A stretch of DNA of 64,000 bases, taken from positions 105,222-169,221 of the forward strand of contig MCFG01000109.1 in the NCBI GenBank assembly GCA_002104895.1, written 5' to 3'. Positions within the stretch are counted from its first letter, which is position 1. Every line of letters begins with the position of its first letter. Below are positions 1-26,352 of this stretch, piece after piece. The notes beneath the pieces are model-generated. The model was given only the letters and a program-made list of their open reading frames with translations, was not told where the DNA came from and searched no databases. This stretch comes from Anaeromyces robustus (taxonomy: Eukaryota; Neocallimastigomycota; Neocallimastigomycetes; Neocallimastigales; Neocallimastigaceae). The position numbers and the translations under genes were made by a program.

Positions 1-488
1 GTTAAAAAGAAAAATAAACCAAAAAAAAAAAAAAAAAAAAAAAAATTATAATAGCACTTATATATTTTAATTTATATATTATATTTCATCTATTTATTAT
101 TTAATTTATCTAATTTATATATATTTTATTTCATCTATTTACTAATTATTTATAAAATAATTTTTAATTACTATTTAACTTTTTTTTATATTATTTTATT
201 AAATTTAATTTTATAATAAAATTTAACATTAAAAAAATGATAAAATAAAATTTAATAAATTTTTGTTAAAAATAAAAATAAATTAAAATTAAGGGGTTAA
301 AAAAAAAAAAAAAAAACTTTTTTTTTTTTTTTTTTTTTCTTTTTTTACATTATATTTTTTTTTATACTGATTGATATATATTCGTATTTTAATAATTTTT
401 AAATTTTTTCATTTTCTGTTTTATTATATATTATATATTTATATAATTTAATTTTTTCTCTTTAATATTTTATTATTAATTTTCATTT

Positions 489-537
<49 letters not shown>

Positions 538-592
538 ATTTAATAAGAAAATTTTAAAATATGTTAAAGATAGATTAGTATATACGTTATGC
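1..592. other. A/T-rich 3' flank, no gene seen
   Basis: This stretch lies beyond the stop codon of the minus-strand ABC transporter. It is A/T homopolymer-rich, with long A and T runs near 27-45 and 300-340 and a long T run near 490-533. I see no open frame with non-repetitive composition on either strand. Confidence 0.6.
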
Positions 593-3500
593 TTATTTTT
601 GCTTTTGTCTGTGTAATAATTTCATAGCGAGGTAGGCAAGAACATTCCAACCAATAGTAATATAGAAAATATATAAGAAACCAACTGGCCATGTTTCTGG
701 TTTGTAAGTGTTTGGATAAGTAGTAATTTCAAAATCTCTAGCATGAACTTCAACTAACCAGAAGAGTTCAATAGCCCAACGTGGAGCAGAGCAATCCCAA
801 AGGAATTTAATTGGCTTTAAGATGGCACTGCTTGGGATGGAAGTTAAGTTTGGAATAATACCAGAGAAAACTAAAGCCCAGGCAAGAGAGAAACCAGTAG
901 AAGCAAGAGCAACAATCTTTTTATCGAAAATAACTGACAAGAAGTAACCCATTGAGAATGCACAAGCATAAAGAGCTAAATCAATATAGAAAATATATTT
1001 AAATGAACTATGATATGGGAACAACAATATAAAGGCAGTTGTAAACATTACAGCAGCAATTATAATTCTTGGAATATCAGCAACAACCTTAGCAACGTAG
1101 TAACTTATAGTTGGTTGACCAGCAGAAGAATCTCTCCAGAAAACAACCTTTTCATTACCAAAAGTACCACTACCAACAGACATACCAGCAAATAAAATAC
1201 CTAATGAAACGAAAATACCAGCAAATGTAATATAATCGATTGGTTCAAGACAAGCATTTCTAAGATTAAGTGGTGCAACGTTACAAAGTTCTTTTGGTTG
1301 TTGTGGAAGATAAGTGAAATCTTGTGAAGCAATAGAAATGAATATACCACAACCTAAATGAAGTACTTGATCTAAGAAGAATGTACGTAAATTTCTGTAA
1401 ATTTGAAGACAAGCTCTCTTAAGATCTAACCAGAATACAGTTAATACATTTGGTGTATCACGAACTGGATCAAATTCAACCTTTTGTTTTGTCTTAATAC
1501 AACAATTGATTAAAGAAAGAATAGACATGTAAATAAATCTAAAGAAGCCACAAATGTTGTTCCATATTTCTTCAAAAAGATCAGCAAAGTAATCATATAT
1601 ATCTCTGAAAATATCGAAGAAAGCATGTAATGGGTTAACTTTAATTTCACTTGCAGATTTTGGAAGATGAGTTTTTTTGAAAAGATCATATTTAGTACGA
1701 CTACTAATAAAGATTCTGAATGATTCATCATCTTTGTTAGCATTGTATAAAGCCCAATAATCGAATAAATCACTTGGTTTAAAGTCAGCCTTTAATGAAC
1801 TTGGAACTTTACCAGAAGTAACATCCATGAAGAAATCAGCTGGACTATTTTTTTTTTTTTTAATTTTAAAATTAAAATTAATATTTATAAAATAATAAAA
1901 TATTATAATATAATAATTAATAATTAAATAAATTTTTTTAATCATAAAAAACTTTTATAAATAATAAAATTTTTTTATTTACTTTTCATTTGGAGGACAT
2001 GGGAAACCAATTCTTTCAAAGTATTGAGTAGCTTTATCAACTGGACCAAAGTAAACAGTTCTACCACCCTTACCAAGTAAAAGTAAATCATCAAATTGAC
2101 GGAAAGTTTGAGCACTTGGTGAGTGAATAACAGATATAATAGTCATATTTTGTTTCTTAGCAATTTCACTAAGTAAAGCACAAACTTCATATGCAGTTGT
2201 TGAATCTAAACCAGAAGTTGGTTCTATAATAAATAATATAATAATATATTTATTTATAAAAATATAAATATAAAATTATTATTTTTAGTTTACATTTTTA
2301 ATAATTGACTTCATGATTACAAAATATTAATAATATATAAAATATAAAATATATTTACCATCCTATTTATAAATTTTTAATGTTAAAAAAAAAAAAGTAA
2401 ATATTAAAGATTATATATAAAATATATATATATAATTTATAAAATTTAGCATTATATAATTTTATATGAATTTTAAATTTTTAATATATTTATTGTTTAA
2501 AAATAATATATTGTTAAAAAAATATTCATACCAAGAATAAAACACTTGGATCGGCAACCAACTAAAATTTTAAATTTTTTTAAAAAAGTTTATATTAATA
2601 TCATTTTTATATTATTTAAAATTCTAAAATTATTATTATTTTTTTTTATTATTATTATTTATACATACTTCCATTCCAATGTTAACACGCTTACGTTGAC
2701 CACCAGAAATACCTCTTTCTTCTTCATTACCAATATTACTATTCATAACATTATCAAGCTATTTAAAAAAATATAACAAATTTATTATTATTATTATTAT
2801 AATTATTATTATTATTTATAAATAGTATTTATAACTATTATTATATTTTTATACTATATAATTATTTATTATTTCATTTTTCTTTTTCTTTCTTTTTTTT
2901 ATTTAATTTTAATAAAAAAACAAATATTCTTCGTATTTATACTTACTTCAAGGAAATGAATAACTTCTAAAACTTTTTCTTTCTTTTGTTCTCTTGTCCA
3001 TGAAGTTGGTAATCTCATGAAGGCAGAGTGTAATAAAATATCTTGAACAGTTAATTCTCTATAGTTTTTTTTTTTTTAAAAAAAAAATAAAATAAAATAA
3101 AATAAAATGTTAGTTTATATTTTTTTTATTTATAAATAAATATAAATGTATATATATTAGAAACACTTATTTATGCATATGAAATTTTACCTTAACATAA
3201 CATCTTCTTGTGGAACAAAACCAATTAATTTTTTGTATCTCTTTAAACTATCTTTTTTACCATTAATCTTAATAGTACCGGTAGTTCTTCTAACTTTTTC
3301 AGTTAAAAGCTATTTTATTAAATATTTATTAAAAAAAATACCATTAATTAAAGGTTACTTTTATATATTAATATAAAAAGATCGTTGATTATATTAACCA
3401 AGAAATATTTATCTTTTAAAATATATAGTATATTATATTAAAAAAAAACTTACGTTGACAAATGTAGTTTTACCAGCACCAGATGGACCCATAATACAAC

Positions 3501-4885
3501 AAGTACGTCCAGATTTAAATTCACCACTTACACCCTTTATTTATTATTATAAATATATTATATTAATATATATTAAATTATATTTATATATTAATTAACT
3601 ACTAAAAAATAAAAAAAATAATTTTTTTATAAATAATTTTTGATTATTTACCCTCATAATTTCAACTTTACTTGGAAGAACTAAACCTAAATCTTCAAAT
3701 TCAATATCATACTTTTTACGATTAATTTCAACAGCTTCTGGACGTTCATCTTTTTCGTCCATCATATGTTGAAGTAAATTGTTATATTTAGCATTTCTAA
3801 TTCTCTTCTTTCTGTTTCTGTAAGCAAAGAAGAGTGCAATCAATACAAAGAATGCAAGGAAAATAATTAAGAGACCATATTTTGGAGATTTATCAGTACG
3901 AGGTGGACATTCAGTTAAACCAAAACAAGTTTGTGGTTTAACAGAACCTCTTGGACACCAGGAACTATATTTTTATATTTTTTATTTTTTATTTTTTTAT
4001 ATATAAAATAGATAGAAAATATTTTATTTAAATTATTAAAAATGTTTAAGAGTTTATTTATTTTTTTAATAACTAAATAATAATAAAAAATTAATTTACC
4101 CTTTTGGACATTCAAATGCTTCAGAAGCATCTGGACAATACCAACCTGCACAGCAATAAGTTGGTTGTTGTGAATTTTCAGGACTATATAAATATAATAT
4201 AATTATTTTAAAAAAATTTTTTTTATTTCATTAATAAATTATCGTTTATATATATTATTATATATAAAATATAAAATATATTTAATGTTTAAATATTATA
4301 TTATTTAACATACCATAAGAAACCTTTTGGACATTTTACCTTTGGATTATCTTCAGTTTCTTTGGTAAAACAGTAATAACTAATAATTAAAATAATATAA
4401 TATAGTAATTAATAATTATAATAATTATATATTTATTTTTTAAAAAAAATATGAAAAAAATTTGTATGAAAAGATTTTATTATTATTTTATAACAATAAA
4501 TAAATATTCTCAAATACCCTTTTGGACAAGTCCATGTTTGACCATTTACTTCACCAATTTTGAAGTAGTTACAACGAAGACGATTATTTGTACTATTTTT
4601 TGATTTGTAATATTCTTTTATAATCATAAATATATTATTTAAAATATTTATCATATAATTTTCATCATTAAATTATTATTAATTATTATATTTTTATATA
4701 ATAAATCAAAATCAAAATATAAAAATTATTATATAAAATATATTTTTTAAATTATTTTTATTACCTGTATAAACAACAGCTTTAGTAAAAGCACTAATAC
4801 TTAAATCAATTTTATCTGGAATATTTTCTGGAAGTGTTTCTGGCAATTGTGCCAAATCTGGTACACCTGACATACCGTCCGCCAT
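593..4885 (-). CDS. ABCG-family half-transporter with Cys-rich N-terminal domain
   Basis: ATP-driven membrane exporter of the White-Brown/ABCG family; the substrate is unknown. I joined 13 exons with GT-AG borders: 4765-4885, 4518-4614, 4314-4379, 4100-4183, 3652-3964, 3454-3534, 3191-3309, 2947-3058, 2669-2758, 2532-2561, 2359-2362, 1983-2223, 593-1844. They total 2610 nt, which is 869 residues in frame. Residues about 40-140 hold repeated Cys-Pro-Lys-Gly modules, as in the NMR-type (plant ABCG24/28-like) subgroup. A membrane segment near 145-165 is followed by a basic linker. The nucleotide-binding domain has Walker [10 protein letters not shown] (from about 243), signature ISGGQRKRV (from 348) and Walker B LFLDEPTSGLD, with Asp372 and Glu373. 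The ABC2-type membrane domain fills the C-terminal half after NPADFF. It must dimerise to work. It stands alone, with no operon-like neighbour. Family confidence is very high; the subgroup is inferred from the Cys-rich region. Confidence 0.95.
2359..2362 (-). other. 4-nt coding microexon of the ABCG gene (Walker B)
   Basis: On the minus strand the four bases GATG are bounded by ...AATAG and GTAAAT. The previous exon ends on a complete Leu codon (...FL) and the next exon starts AACCAACTTCTGG. Only insertion of GATG gives FLDEPTSGLD and keeps the 2610-nt reading frame. Direct splicing of the neighbours loses both acidic residues and shifts the frame. Confidence 0.85.
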
Positions 4886-6257
4886 GTTTATTATTACTTT
4901 ACAAACAAAAAAGAAATTATATTAAATTGAAGTATTTACTAATAAAAGAAAAAAAAAAGAAAAAAGAAAAGTGAAAACCTTTTTAAAAATTAAAAAAAAA
5001 ATAAACATTTAAAAATTAATTTTATGTTATAATAATGATTGTTAAGAATAAAAATATATTCAAAATTTATACTTTACTTTTTTTTATTTAATATGTATAT
5101 TATAATATAATAAAAATAATTTAAAATTTATATTTAATATCCTTTTGTTTCTATATAATCAGTTAAAAGCTAAATTATTATACAAAAACAAAAAGATTCT
5201 ATTTTATTTTATTTAATTTAATTTATATTTTTAATTTTTTTTTTTTTTTATTTTAATTTTTTTTTATTTATTATATATTTTAATTTCTATATTTTATTTC
5301 TTAACTTATAATAATTTTTTATTTTTTATTTTTTATTTTTTACTTTTTTTTTTTTTTTTTTAATTTTTATGAACAATTTTTTATTTTATATATAAAATTT
5401 TTCAAAATTTATTTTATTGGATACTCATAATTGATATTATTTATTATCTATTATTATTTAATATTTATATTATATTAATATATTATTATATATTATCATT
5501 ATTTATTTTTTATTCTAATAATTCTATTTTTTTTTTATTTTAGTGTAATTCGTTAAAACTATTAAAATTTAATTAATTTATATATATTAAAATATATTTA
5601 ATTATATATATGTATATTTTATGATTTAATATATTAATTTAACTTTACTTAATAATAAAATTTATCTGTTTTTAATATAAAATATAAAAAAAATTGTTTA
5701 TATATTAACTTATAAATTTTAATTAAAATAATATATTATTATATATATGAATTTAATAGATTAATTAATTTATAATATATTATTATATATGATCAATTAA
5801 AATGTTATTTTCGTTTTTTTTTTTTTTTTTTGACGTCGTATTAATTAACATTTTTAGATATTCTATGTTTTTTTGAAGGCAAGTCTTTTAAAGCAATATA
5901 TAATAATATATTTTATTTTAATTTATATTGATTATATTATGTATAATATATTATTTATTTATATAAGATATATTATAAACCATTATATATTATTAATATA
6001 TTATATTATTTTTTTTATCTCATATTTTTTTTATCCTTATAATATATAATATAATATAATTTAATATAATATAATAAATATAATATATAAAAAAGACTAT
6101 ATAATGAATGATAAACAAATTATATTATGAATTATATATAAAAAAAGAATAATAAATAATAAATAGTAAATAAATTAAATGGTTTATATTATATAATATA
6201 AATATAATATAGTATATAAAAAACACACTATTTTTTTTTGTTATTCATTATATATTC

Positions 6258-6259
<2 letters not shown>

Positions 6260-6289
<30 letters not shown>

Positions 6290-6373
6290 CTTATTTATTT
6301 ATTTATTTACTTATTTATTTATTTATTTACTTATTTATTTATTTATTTACTTATTTATTTATTTATTTATTTG
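6260..6373. repeat. Higher-order TTTA repeat with 20-bp period
   Basis: The array is (TTTA)n in which one TTAC recurs every 20 bp. The 20-bp unit atttatttacttatttattt repeats about four times without error and then decays into TTTG units near 6370. Confidence 0.85.
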
Positions 6374-6577
6374 TTTGTTTGTTTGTTACAACTACTTAAA
6401 TTATTATAAATTATTTATTATTAATTAATCTATATAAATTATTACTTTTACCGTTGAATCTAATAATAAAAGTAATAATATTATTATTGTATAATAAAAG
6501 TCTTTCATATAAACTTATTTCTACATTTGTAAACATCTTGTAAGATAAGAATTTGATGTAAAAATAAAATTATAATT

Positions 6578-6603
6578 TCTTGCAGTTAGTATTCATTATT
6601 AAT

Positions 6604-6674
<71 letters not shown>

Positions 6675-6675
6675 C

Positions 6676-6734
<59 letters not shown>

Positions 6735-6796
6735 CTTATTTATTTATTTACTTATTTATTTATTTATTTATACTTAAATAATACTAACTGCCAAGA
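6578..6796. repeat. TTTA microsatellite flanked by an inverted repeat
   Basis: About 170 bp of (TTTA)n with a few TTAC variants (about 6601-6770) is bracketed by inverted arms. The left arm tcttgcagttagtatt begins at 6578. The right arm aatactaactgccaaga ends at 6796. They pair over about 15 bp with one extra base. Beyond the arms the flanks do not match. Confidence 0.75.
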
Positions 6797-7011
6797 GCCG
6801 CATTTTAATTTATAAGTCATAATATAATATAAAAATATTGATGTTCTAATAAATAATAAATAATAATTATAATATTCAATAAATTGTACAATATATTATT
6901 TATATTGTAATTATTCTTTAATTACATTACAATTGATTATTATTCAATTATATTTATTATTCATTTAAGATAATATAAAATAAAATTATTTATTTATGTA
7001 TTTATTTATTT

Positions 7012-7059
<48 letters not shown>

Positions 7060-7712
7060 TATTAAAAAAAAACAATAATTTTTAATATGCTCAATATTAC
7101 ATAATCTATTGCAAATAATTAAATAAATTATAAAAAAATGGAAAAATAAAAAATAAATAAATAAAAAAGGAATATCAATTTAAAATTTAAAATTTAAACA
7201 GAATAAACAAACATTTCTATAAAATAACTTTCAGTAAAAGAATGAAATAAAATAAATAAAAGAATATTATTTATAAATAAATCTTTTACCTTCTTTTTAT
7301 TAATAAAAGTTTAATAATCATTATTAAAATATTATTTATTTATTTATTTATTATTATTATTAATATTATTATTATTATTAATATTATTATTATTTATTAT
7401 TTATTATTTATTTATTTATTATTATAATTATTATTATTATTTATTTATTATTAATTATTAATTATTATTTATTATTTATTATTATTATTATATTTTTCCT
7501 TTTTTAAAAAAGATGAAAAGATGTAATAATATATTTATTATATTAATTTTATATTAAATATATTATATATATATTTATTATATTTATTTAATATATAAAA
7601 AATATTAATAATTTATTTATGCTATTTATATATATTTATATATTCCACATATAATTATGAAACAAGTACATAAAAAAAAAAAAAAGAATTTTTCTTTTGT
7701 TTTTGTTTATTA

Positions 7713-7714
7713 TA

Positions 7715-7781
<67 letters not shown>

Positions 7782-7783
7782 AT
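7713..7783. repeat. (AAAT)n microsatellite
   Basis: Uninterrupted AAAT tetranucleotide run of about 70 bp in intergenic DNA. Confidence 0.9.
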
Positions 7784-8276
7784 TATAAAAATTTTTTTTT
7801 TTATAATTTTATGAGCTGTTATTACCTTTTATTAAAATAATAAATTTAATATAATTAAACACAATTTAATTTAATTTATTTATATTTATATTTATATTTA
7901 TATATATTTAAATATATATTTAAATATATTATAATAATATTTAATTTAATTAATTTTATTTTATTTTAAATTTATTTCTTTTGAATGTTAAGGTAAGGAA
8001 AAAATATTATATTAAATGAAGTAAAAAAAAAAACTAAGCATAAAACTATATAAAAAAATTTTTTTTTTTTCTTTATTTGTTAAATGTAATTTAATAGATA
8101 ATAATCATAATCATTAGTACATATTGGTATACAAAAAATAAAAAATAAAAAAAAAAAGTATGTATTGTAATGTATTATTATTGTACAAAAATAAAATAAA
8201 AAAAAAAATAAAATAAACAATAAAATAAAAAATAATTAAAATTAAAATTATATGAAATTATTATTATTATATCTAT

Positions 8277-13556
<5,280 letters not shown>

Positions 13557-14415
13557 TCTTTAAACTTAAATTGCTTTATTAGATATAGATAGATTGATTA
13601 TATATATGTATATTTATTTATAATATACTTCTCCAAATATAAAATAAACTTGTTATATTTGATGTTGTATACACATAAATGTTTTTTTTTTTTTTTTTTG
13701 TTTTTTGTTTTTTAATTTATATTTATTTAATAGGTTTATCTATTTATATTTATATATTTATTATAGTCATTTATTCTTGATTCTTGATTTTGCTTTATTT
13801 TTGTTATTATTCAATTTATCCTAATTTTGGATATATTAATGTTTATGATCTTTTTTTTTATATTATTATTTTATTTAATAATATTATTAATTTTTTGAAA
13901 TATTATATTAATTATCATATTTTAAAATGTTTGTTTTTATTTTTAAAACTTTAATTTTATAAATATTATATTTATTAATTTTTTTAAAATAAAAAAAAGA
14001 TAATCATGTGATATATATATAAATTGTTTATATAATAAAAAAAAATGAGAAATAAATTATATAATAAAAAAAAAAATTTTCATTTCAATGATACATAAAT
14101 ACATAAAAAAATGTATGATTTTATAAAATAGAGTTTTATTTTTTAATTTATAATTTTGCTGCTACTGAATATTTTTTTTAATTAATTATTATTATTTTTT
14201 TTTTCTTTTAAATTTTATATAAAAAATATCAATTTTCTTATATTCATAAATATATATTGAATAATGATGATAATATATTAATGAAACATAACATATTTGA
14301 AGATATAACAATTCTATGAATATTTACATAAAAATATTATAAAAATAAAGATTTTTTATATATTTTATAAATATTAATATAAAATATACTATACCTATTA
14401 AAAAAAAAAATAAAA
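13557..14415. promoter_or_regulatory. Divergent intergenic region between coiled-coil and WD40 genes
   Basis: The two genes are transcribed away from each other from this 859-bp A/T-rich spacer, so it must contain both 5' flanks. There are T runs near 13680-13700 and 13850-13860. I cannot identify a TATA box because everything is A/T. The WD40 start sits in A-rich context (taaaaATG). Confidence 0.4.
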
Positions 14416-22377
<7,962 letters not shown>

Positions 22378-22966
22378 ATCAATAATTGAAATAAATTATT
22401 ATATATATTATATAATAGATAATAAAATTTTGTAACAAAATCTCATAAAACATATATTCATGAATAAAATTATTAAATAAATATTAATAATATTAATGAA
22501 TTGAAAATTAATAAATAAAATTTTTTTGTGTTTTATTATTATTTTTTGTGTTTTATTATTTTTTGTGTTTTATTATTATTTTTTGTGTTTTTTATTATTT
22601 TTTATTTGTTTTATTGTTATTTTTTGGGGGGTTTTACTGTTATTTTTAAATGTTCTATTTATTTTTTTTAATCTTTTTTATTATTCTTATTATTTTTTTA
22701 ATGCTATTATCTTTTTTTTTTCTTTAATTTTTTTTATTATTCTTATTATTATTTTTTTAATGCTATTATCTTTTTTTTTAAATTTTTTTTTATTATTTTT
22801 TTTTATTATTTTTTTAATACTTTAATAATAAAAAAAATTAAAAAAAAGGATATTCTTATTATTATTATTTTTTTAATGCTTTATCTTTTTTTTAAATTTT
22901 TTTTATTATTCTTATTATTTTTTTAAGTATATTATTCTTATTTGTTTTTTCTTATTATTAAATAAT
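22378..22966. other. Convergent 3' spacer with T-rich degenerate minisatellite
   Basis: The spacer between the 3' ends of the WD40 and M13 genes is T-rich on the plus strand. It contains recurring blocks such as tttttgtgttttattatt (22520-22590) and ttattattcttattatttt followed by aatgctattatc (about 22670-22940). An open frame of about 99 codons here is a composition artefact. Confidence 0.6.
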
Positions 22967-25900
22967 TTACCAAATTTTACATTTCTTTTCAGGATTCATT
23001 GGTGAATTTTTCTTACATTTAAAAGCAGTAGCAAAATATTCGCTATTACTAATTGTACCAATTACACGGAATTTTGATGGTGGATGTTCATTTTTAAGAT
23101 AATATTTTATATTTGTTTCAGCACTATTTTTACTACACCAATTTTGACCAAAAGCAATAAAGAATAGTTGATCATGAGTATATTTAGAAAGACCAGGAAT
23201 ACTTTTGTTTTTTTCTTTTGAATCAGGATCATTTTCTAATGAAAGTTTCCAAGCTTCATAACTACGTGAAATACCTCCATTATCTCCTAGATTTTCTCCA
23301 AGAGAATAAGATCCATTAATATAATGTTTTTCACCTTCAGTATCAGTAATATAATATTGATTATATTGTTTAACAAAACATTGAGAAAGGTTTTCAAATT
23401 CTTTACTAGTTGAGTTCGTCCACCAATTATTTAATTTACCTTCATAATCGAAAAGTTTTCCATTATTATCAAAAGCATGAGATAGTTCATGACCAATAAT
23501 CATACCGATACCACCATAATTTAAATAATTTGGATTGAAAGAATTATAAAATGGTGATTGTAAAATTCCAGCTGGGAAAACATATTTATTACTATTCATT
23601 TTATAATATGCATTAGCCTCAATTGGAGACAGAACCCAATCTTTACTGGATTCTTCTGTTTCCAATTGTTTATTATCTTTAGTATTTTTAAATTTAATAT
23701 AATTAATTAGATTATTAAAAAATTCATTTGGATCAATTTCTAAATCTTTACTATATTCATAAAGTTCTTTTGGATTCATAATAAAGTCTGGATAACCAAC
23801 TTCTTTAATAAGAGAATGTGCCTTTTTATTAGCATTTTCTTTAGTTGTTTCATCAAGCCATGATAATTCAGATATTCTTTTATTCATACTTTCTTCAATA
23901 TTTTTAATCATGACTTCAATATTTTTTTTATCATCGGCTCCAAATGCTTTTTTATTAAATATTTCACCACTATTCATACTTAGACTTTGGTTTAAAAGGA
24001 TTATACAAATTAAATTTTTTGGATATTGACCTGTACCACTATAATTTTTAAATACTTCAAATATATCACTACTAAGATAACTTGAATATTTTTTAATTAT
24101 AATCCATTCAATGTAAGTAGCAATAGTTTCACTTTCAGTATTTTTAAGAAGACTGTTTAATTTTTCAAAATAATCTGATGTTGTATTAATAATCATTTTA
24201 TCATCATTACAAAGATCTCTAAGACCGTAATATTCACATCTTTTATTGAAATAAATCTTCCAATTAATAAATGGATAGGATTCATTTAAAGATTCAATAT
24301 TTGTATTAACATGGTTTTGTAGAGACATTAAAATTGCATTACCATTTCTGATCAAGGAAGTGGTTAAATCTTGACTACATAAAAAATAATTATTAAATTG
24401 TAAAAAAAAAAAAAAAAATATTATTAACATACAAAATGAAAATATCATATTATATATCATATGATATATAAATATAACTCTATTTATTTATCTATTTATT
24501 TATTTTACCCATAATTTGTTACAATATTAGAAAGACTCTTTTCAAATTCGAAAATGGTTTCCACAATATCATCTATATTTCTCTCTTTTTGATTTTTAAA
24601 GACTATAGAAAAACTAGATTTTATCATATTTTTATATTCAGTGATTTTTTCAGTATTCTCATAATCTTTTTGTTCATGTAAACCTATATTTGGTTGACCA
24701 ATATAAATAGATTTTAATTTAGGATTATATACACTTTGCGATGTATTAACGTCAAATAAAGGATTTAGGTTATAATAATTAAGTTTAGCTAATAAATTAG
24801 ATAAAACTTCGGTATTATTATATTTATCTCTGTTTTCATTAATTTCAAATTCATCAAATAAATCAAGAATTGGTTGTACACCTTTAGTTTCAGTTGTTTT
24901 AGTATCCATACAAGAATTGTAAAAATTAAATACTTTTTCAAAATTCTTTTTATCGTATTCTTGTTCTTCTGGAGTCAAATTTTCGTCAACCTTATAACCT
25001 TCTTTAATTGTACTCTCTAACAATAACTTTATAAATTAATATGAATTTTTTTTTAATATTAATATTCAATAAATAATTAGCATTTTATATTTAATATTCT
25101 AATAACAATTTTTTTCTATCAATTTTTTTTTTTTAAAATAATAATAGAATTATTACCAGGTTTCTTAAATACATGGCATTTAATATATCCAATTGTTCAG
25201 TTCCTTTCATTTCTTCACTTGGCTATAAATAAATATTTATAAAATAAATTTAATATATAATTTTAAAATTATGAAAATATAATAATTATTCAAAAACATA
25301 ATTGATATTAAGAAAAAATAAATAATTTAAAATTTTCATTATTACCTCATAATTACCACAAGCAAATTCATAAAAATCATCACATGGATCAATATTTTCA
25401 TTAAGTTTGTCCAAAATATTTTTGGCTATAGCTTGACATTCTGGAGTATTATATATCTTTTTAATTAATAATTAATAATTTTATTTTTAAAAAAAAAAAG
25501 TTAACGTATTTAATAATATATTATTATTACTATTTTATATTTTAATATTAATATATGAAAATATCATTAAAATTATTTTGTTTATAAAAATAGTGATTAT
25601 ATTTTTAAAAAATACTAAAATTTACCTCTTCATTTGGACTAATACTATTAAAAAGGTATTTATAAAATTTATTATTTTAAAAATATTTAAAATATAATAA
25701 TAATAATAATAAAAATAATAATAATAATTATATATAAAAGAAATAATTAATTGAGTTAAAATTATATAATAAATTATTAATATAATATTATATATATGTT
25801 TTTATTCCAAAATCAAAATCATACCTTGGATTTTCAATAACTTCTGGAACTTCTGTAACTTCTGTAGCTTCTTCAACATTGGAGATTCCATCATCTGGCA

Positions 25901-26048
25901 ATTCAGCAACAGAATTTTCTCCATTAATTTCTTCTTCAGTACTCGATTCATTGGTAGAGTCATCTTCATTATTAATAATTGGAGAAGATAAAACCATTAA
26001 AGCAAAAGAAATAAACGCAAGTATAATATGTAAATTTTTATAATTCAT
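22967..26048 (-). CDS. Secreted M13 family (neprilysin-like) zinc metallopeptidase
   Basis: Zinc endopeptidase of family M13, which cleaves peptides outside the cell. Six exons join in frame: 25825-26048, 25626-25644 (19 nt), 25346-25456, 25157-25222, 24509-25026, 22967-24374. They total 2346 nt, 781 residues. It begins with a cleavable-looking signal peptide (MNYKNLHIILAFISFALMVLSS), then a Glu/Thr/Val-rich acidic linker to about residue 75. The M13 N-domain follows (PCDDFYEFACGNY). The catalytic domain has NAYYKMN, the zinc motif HELSH (near residue 608), the third-ligand motif GENLGDNGG and the family's usual C-terminal Cys-x-x-Trp (CKIW). All catalytic residues are present, so it should be active. 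Most animal members are type II membrane proteins; this one seems secreted. There are no dockerins. Confidence 0.95.
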
Positions 26049-26320
26049 TTTTTTTTAAATATCTATGAATATATATATACATAAATATATATGAACGTTT
26101 ATTGATTTTTGAATTAATATATTTTTATATTAAATTCAAGCATTTTTAATTAAATTATATATACAAAATTTTAAAAGATATATTTTTCTTTAATAAAGAT
26201 TTTTATTAAAAAAAAGAAAATTAAATATATTAATTACTTATTTTTTTGGTAAATAATGATTTTAATTTTGATTTTATATATTTTATTAATAAAGTATTTT
26301 TATTTTAATTAAACGTTTAT

Positions 26321-26352
<32 letters not shown>

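Larger units (their letters stand above)
4886..8276. other. Gene-poor A/T region rich in TTTA repeats
   Basis: This stretch holds the 5' flank of the ABC transporter gene and the 3' flank of the coiled-coil gene. It contains several (TTTA)n arrays, (ATT)n tracts near 7350-7490, an (AAAT)n run near 7713-7783 and the inverted repeat listed separately. A 10-bp hairpin (attactttta...taaaagtaat) sits near 6441-6476. No coding composition or tRNA-like sequence was seen. Confidence 0.6.

Noticed and set aside
593-1945. Taking the whole 450-codon frame, including its hydrophobic N-terminus, as a separate protein
   Set aside because: The first residues up to the acceptor at 1846-1845 are intron sequence; splicing after that gives ENPADFF in frame with the upstream ABC exon.
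6580-6777. 65-codon frame of repeated Leu-Phe-Ile-Tyr
   Set aside because: It is only the translation of the TTTA microsatellite; every frame and strand of a TTTA run gives similar peptides.
22526-22825. 99-codon hydrophobic frame that could pass for a membrane protein
   Set aside because: T-rich minisatellite; Phe, Leu and Ile come from TTT/TTA/ATT repeats and the sequence repeats internally.
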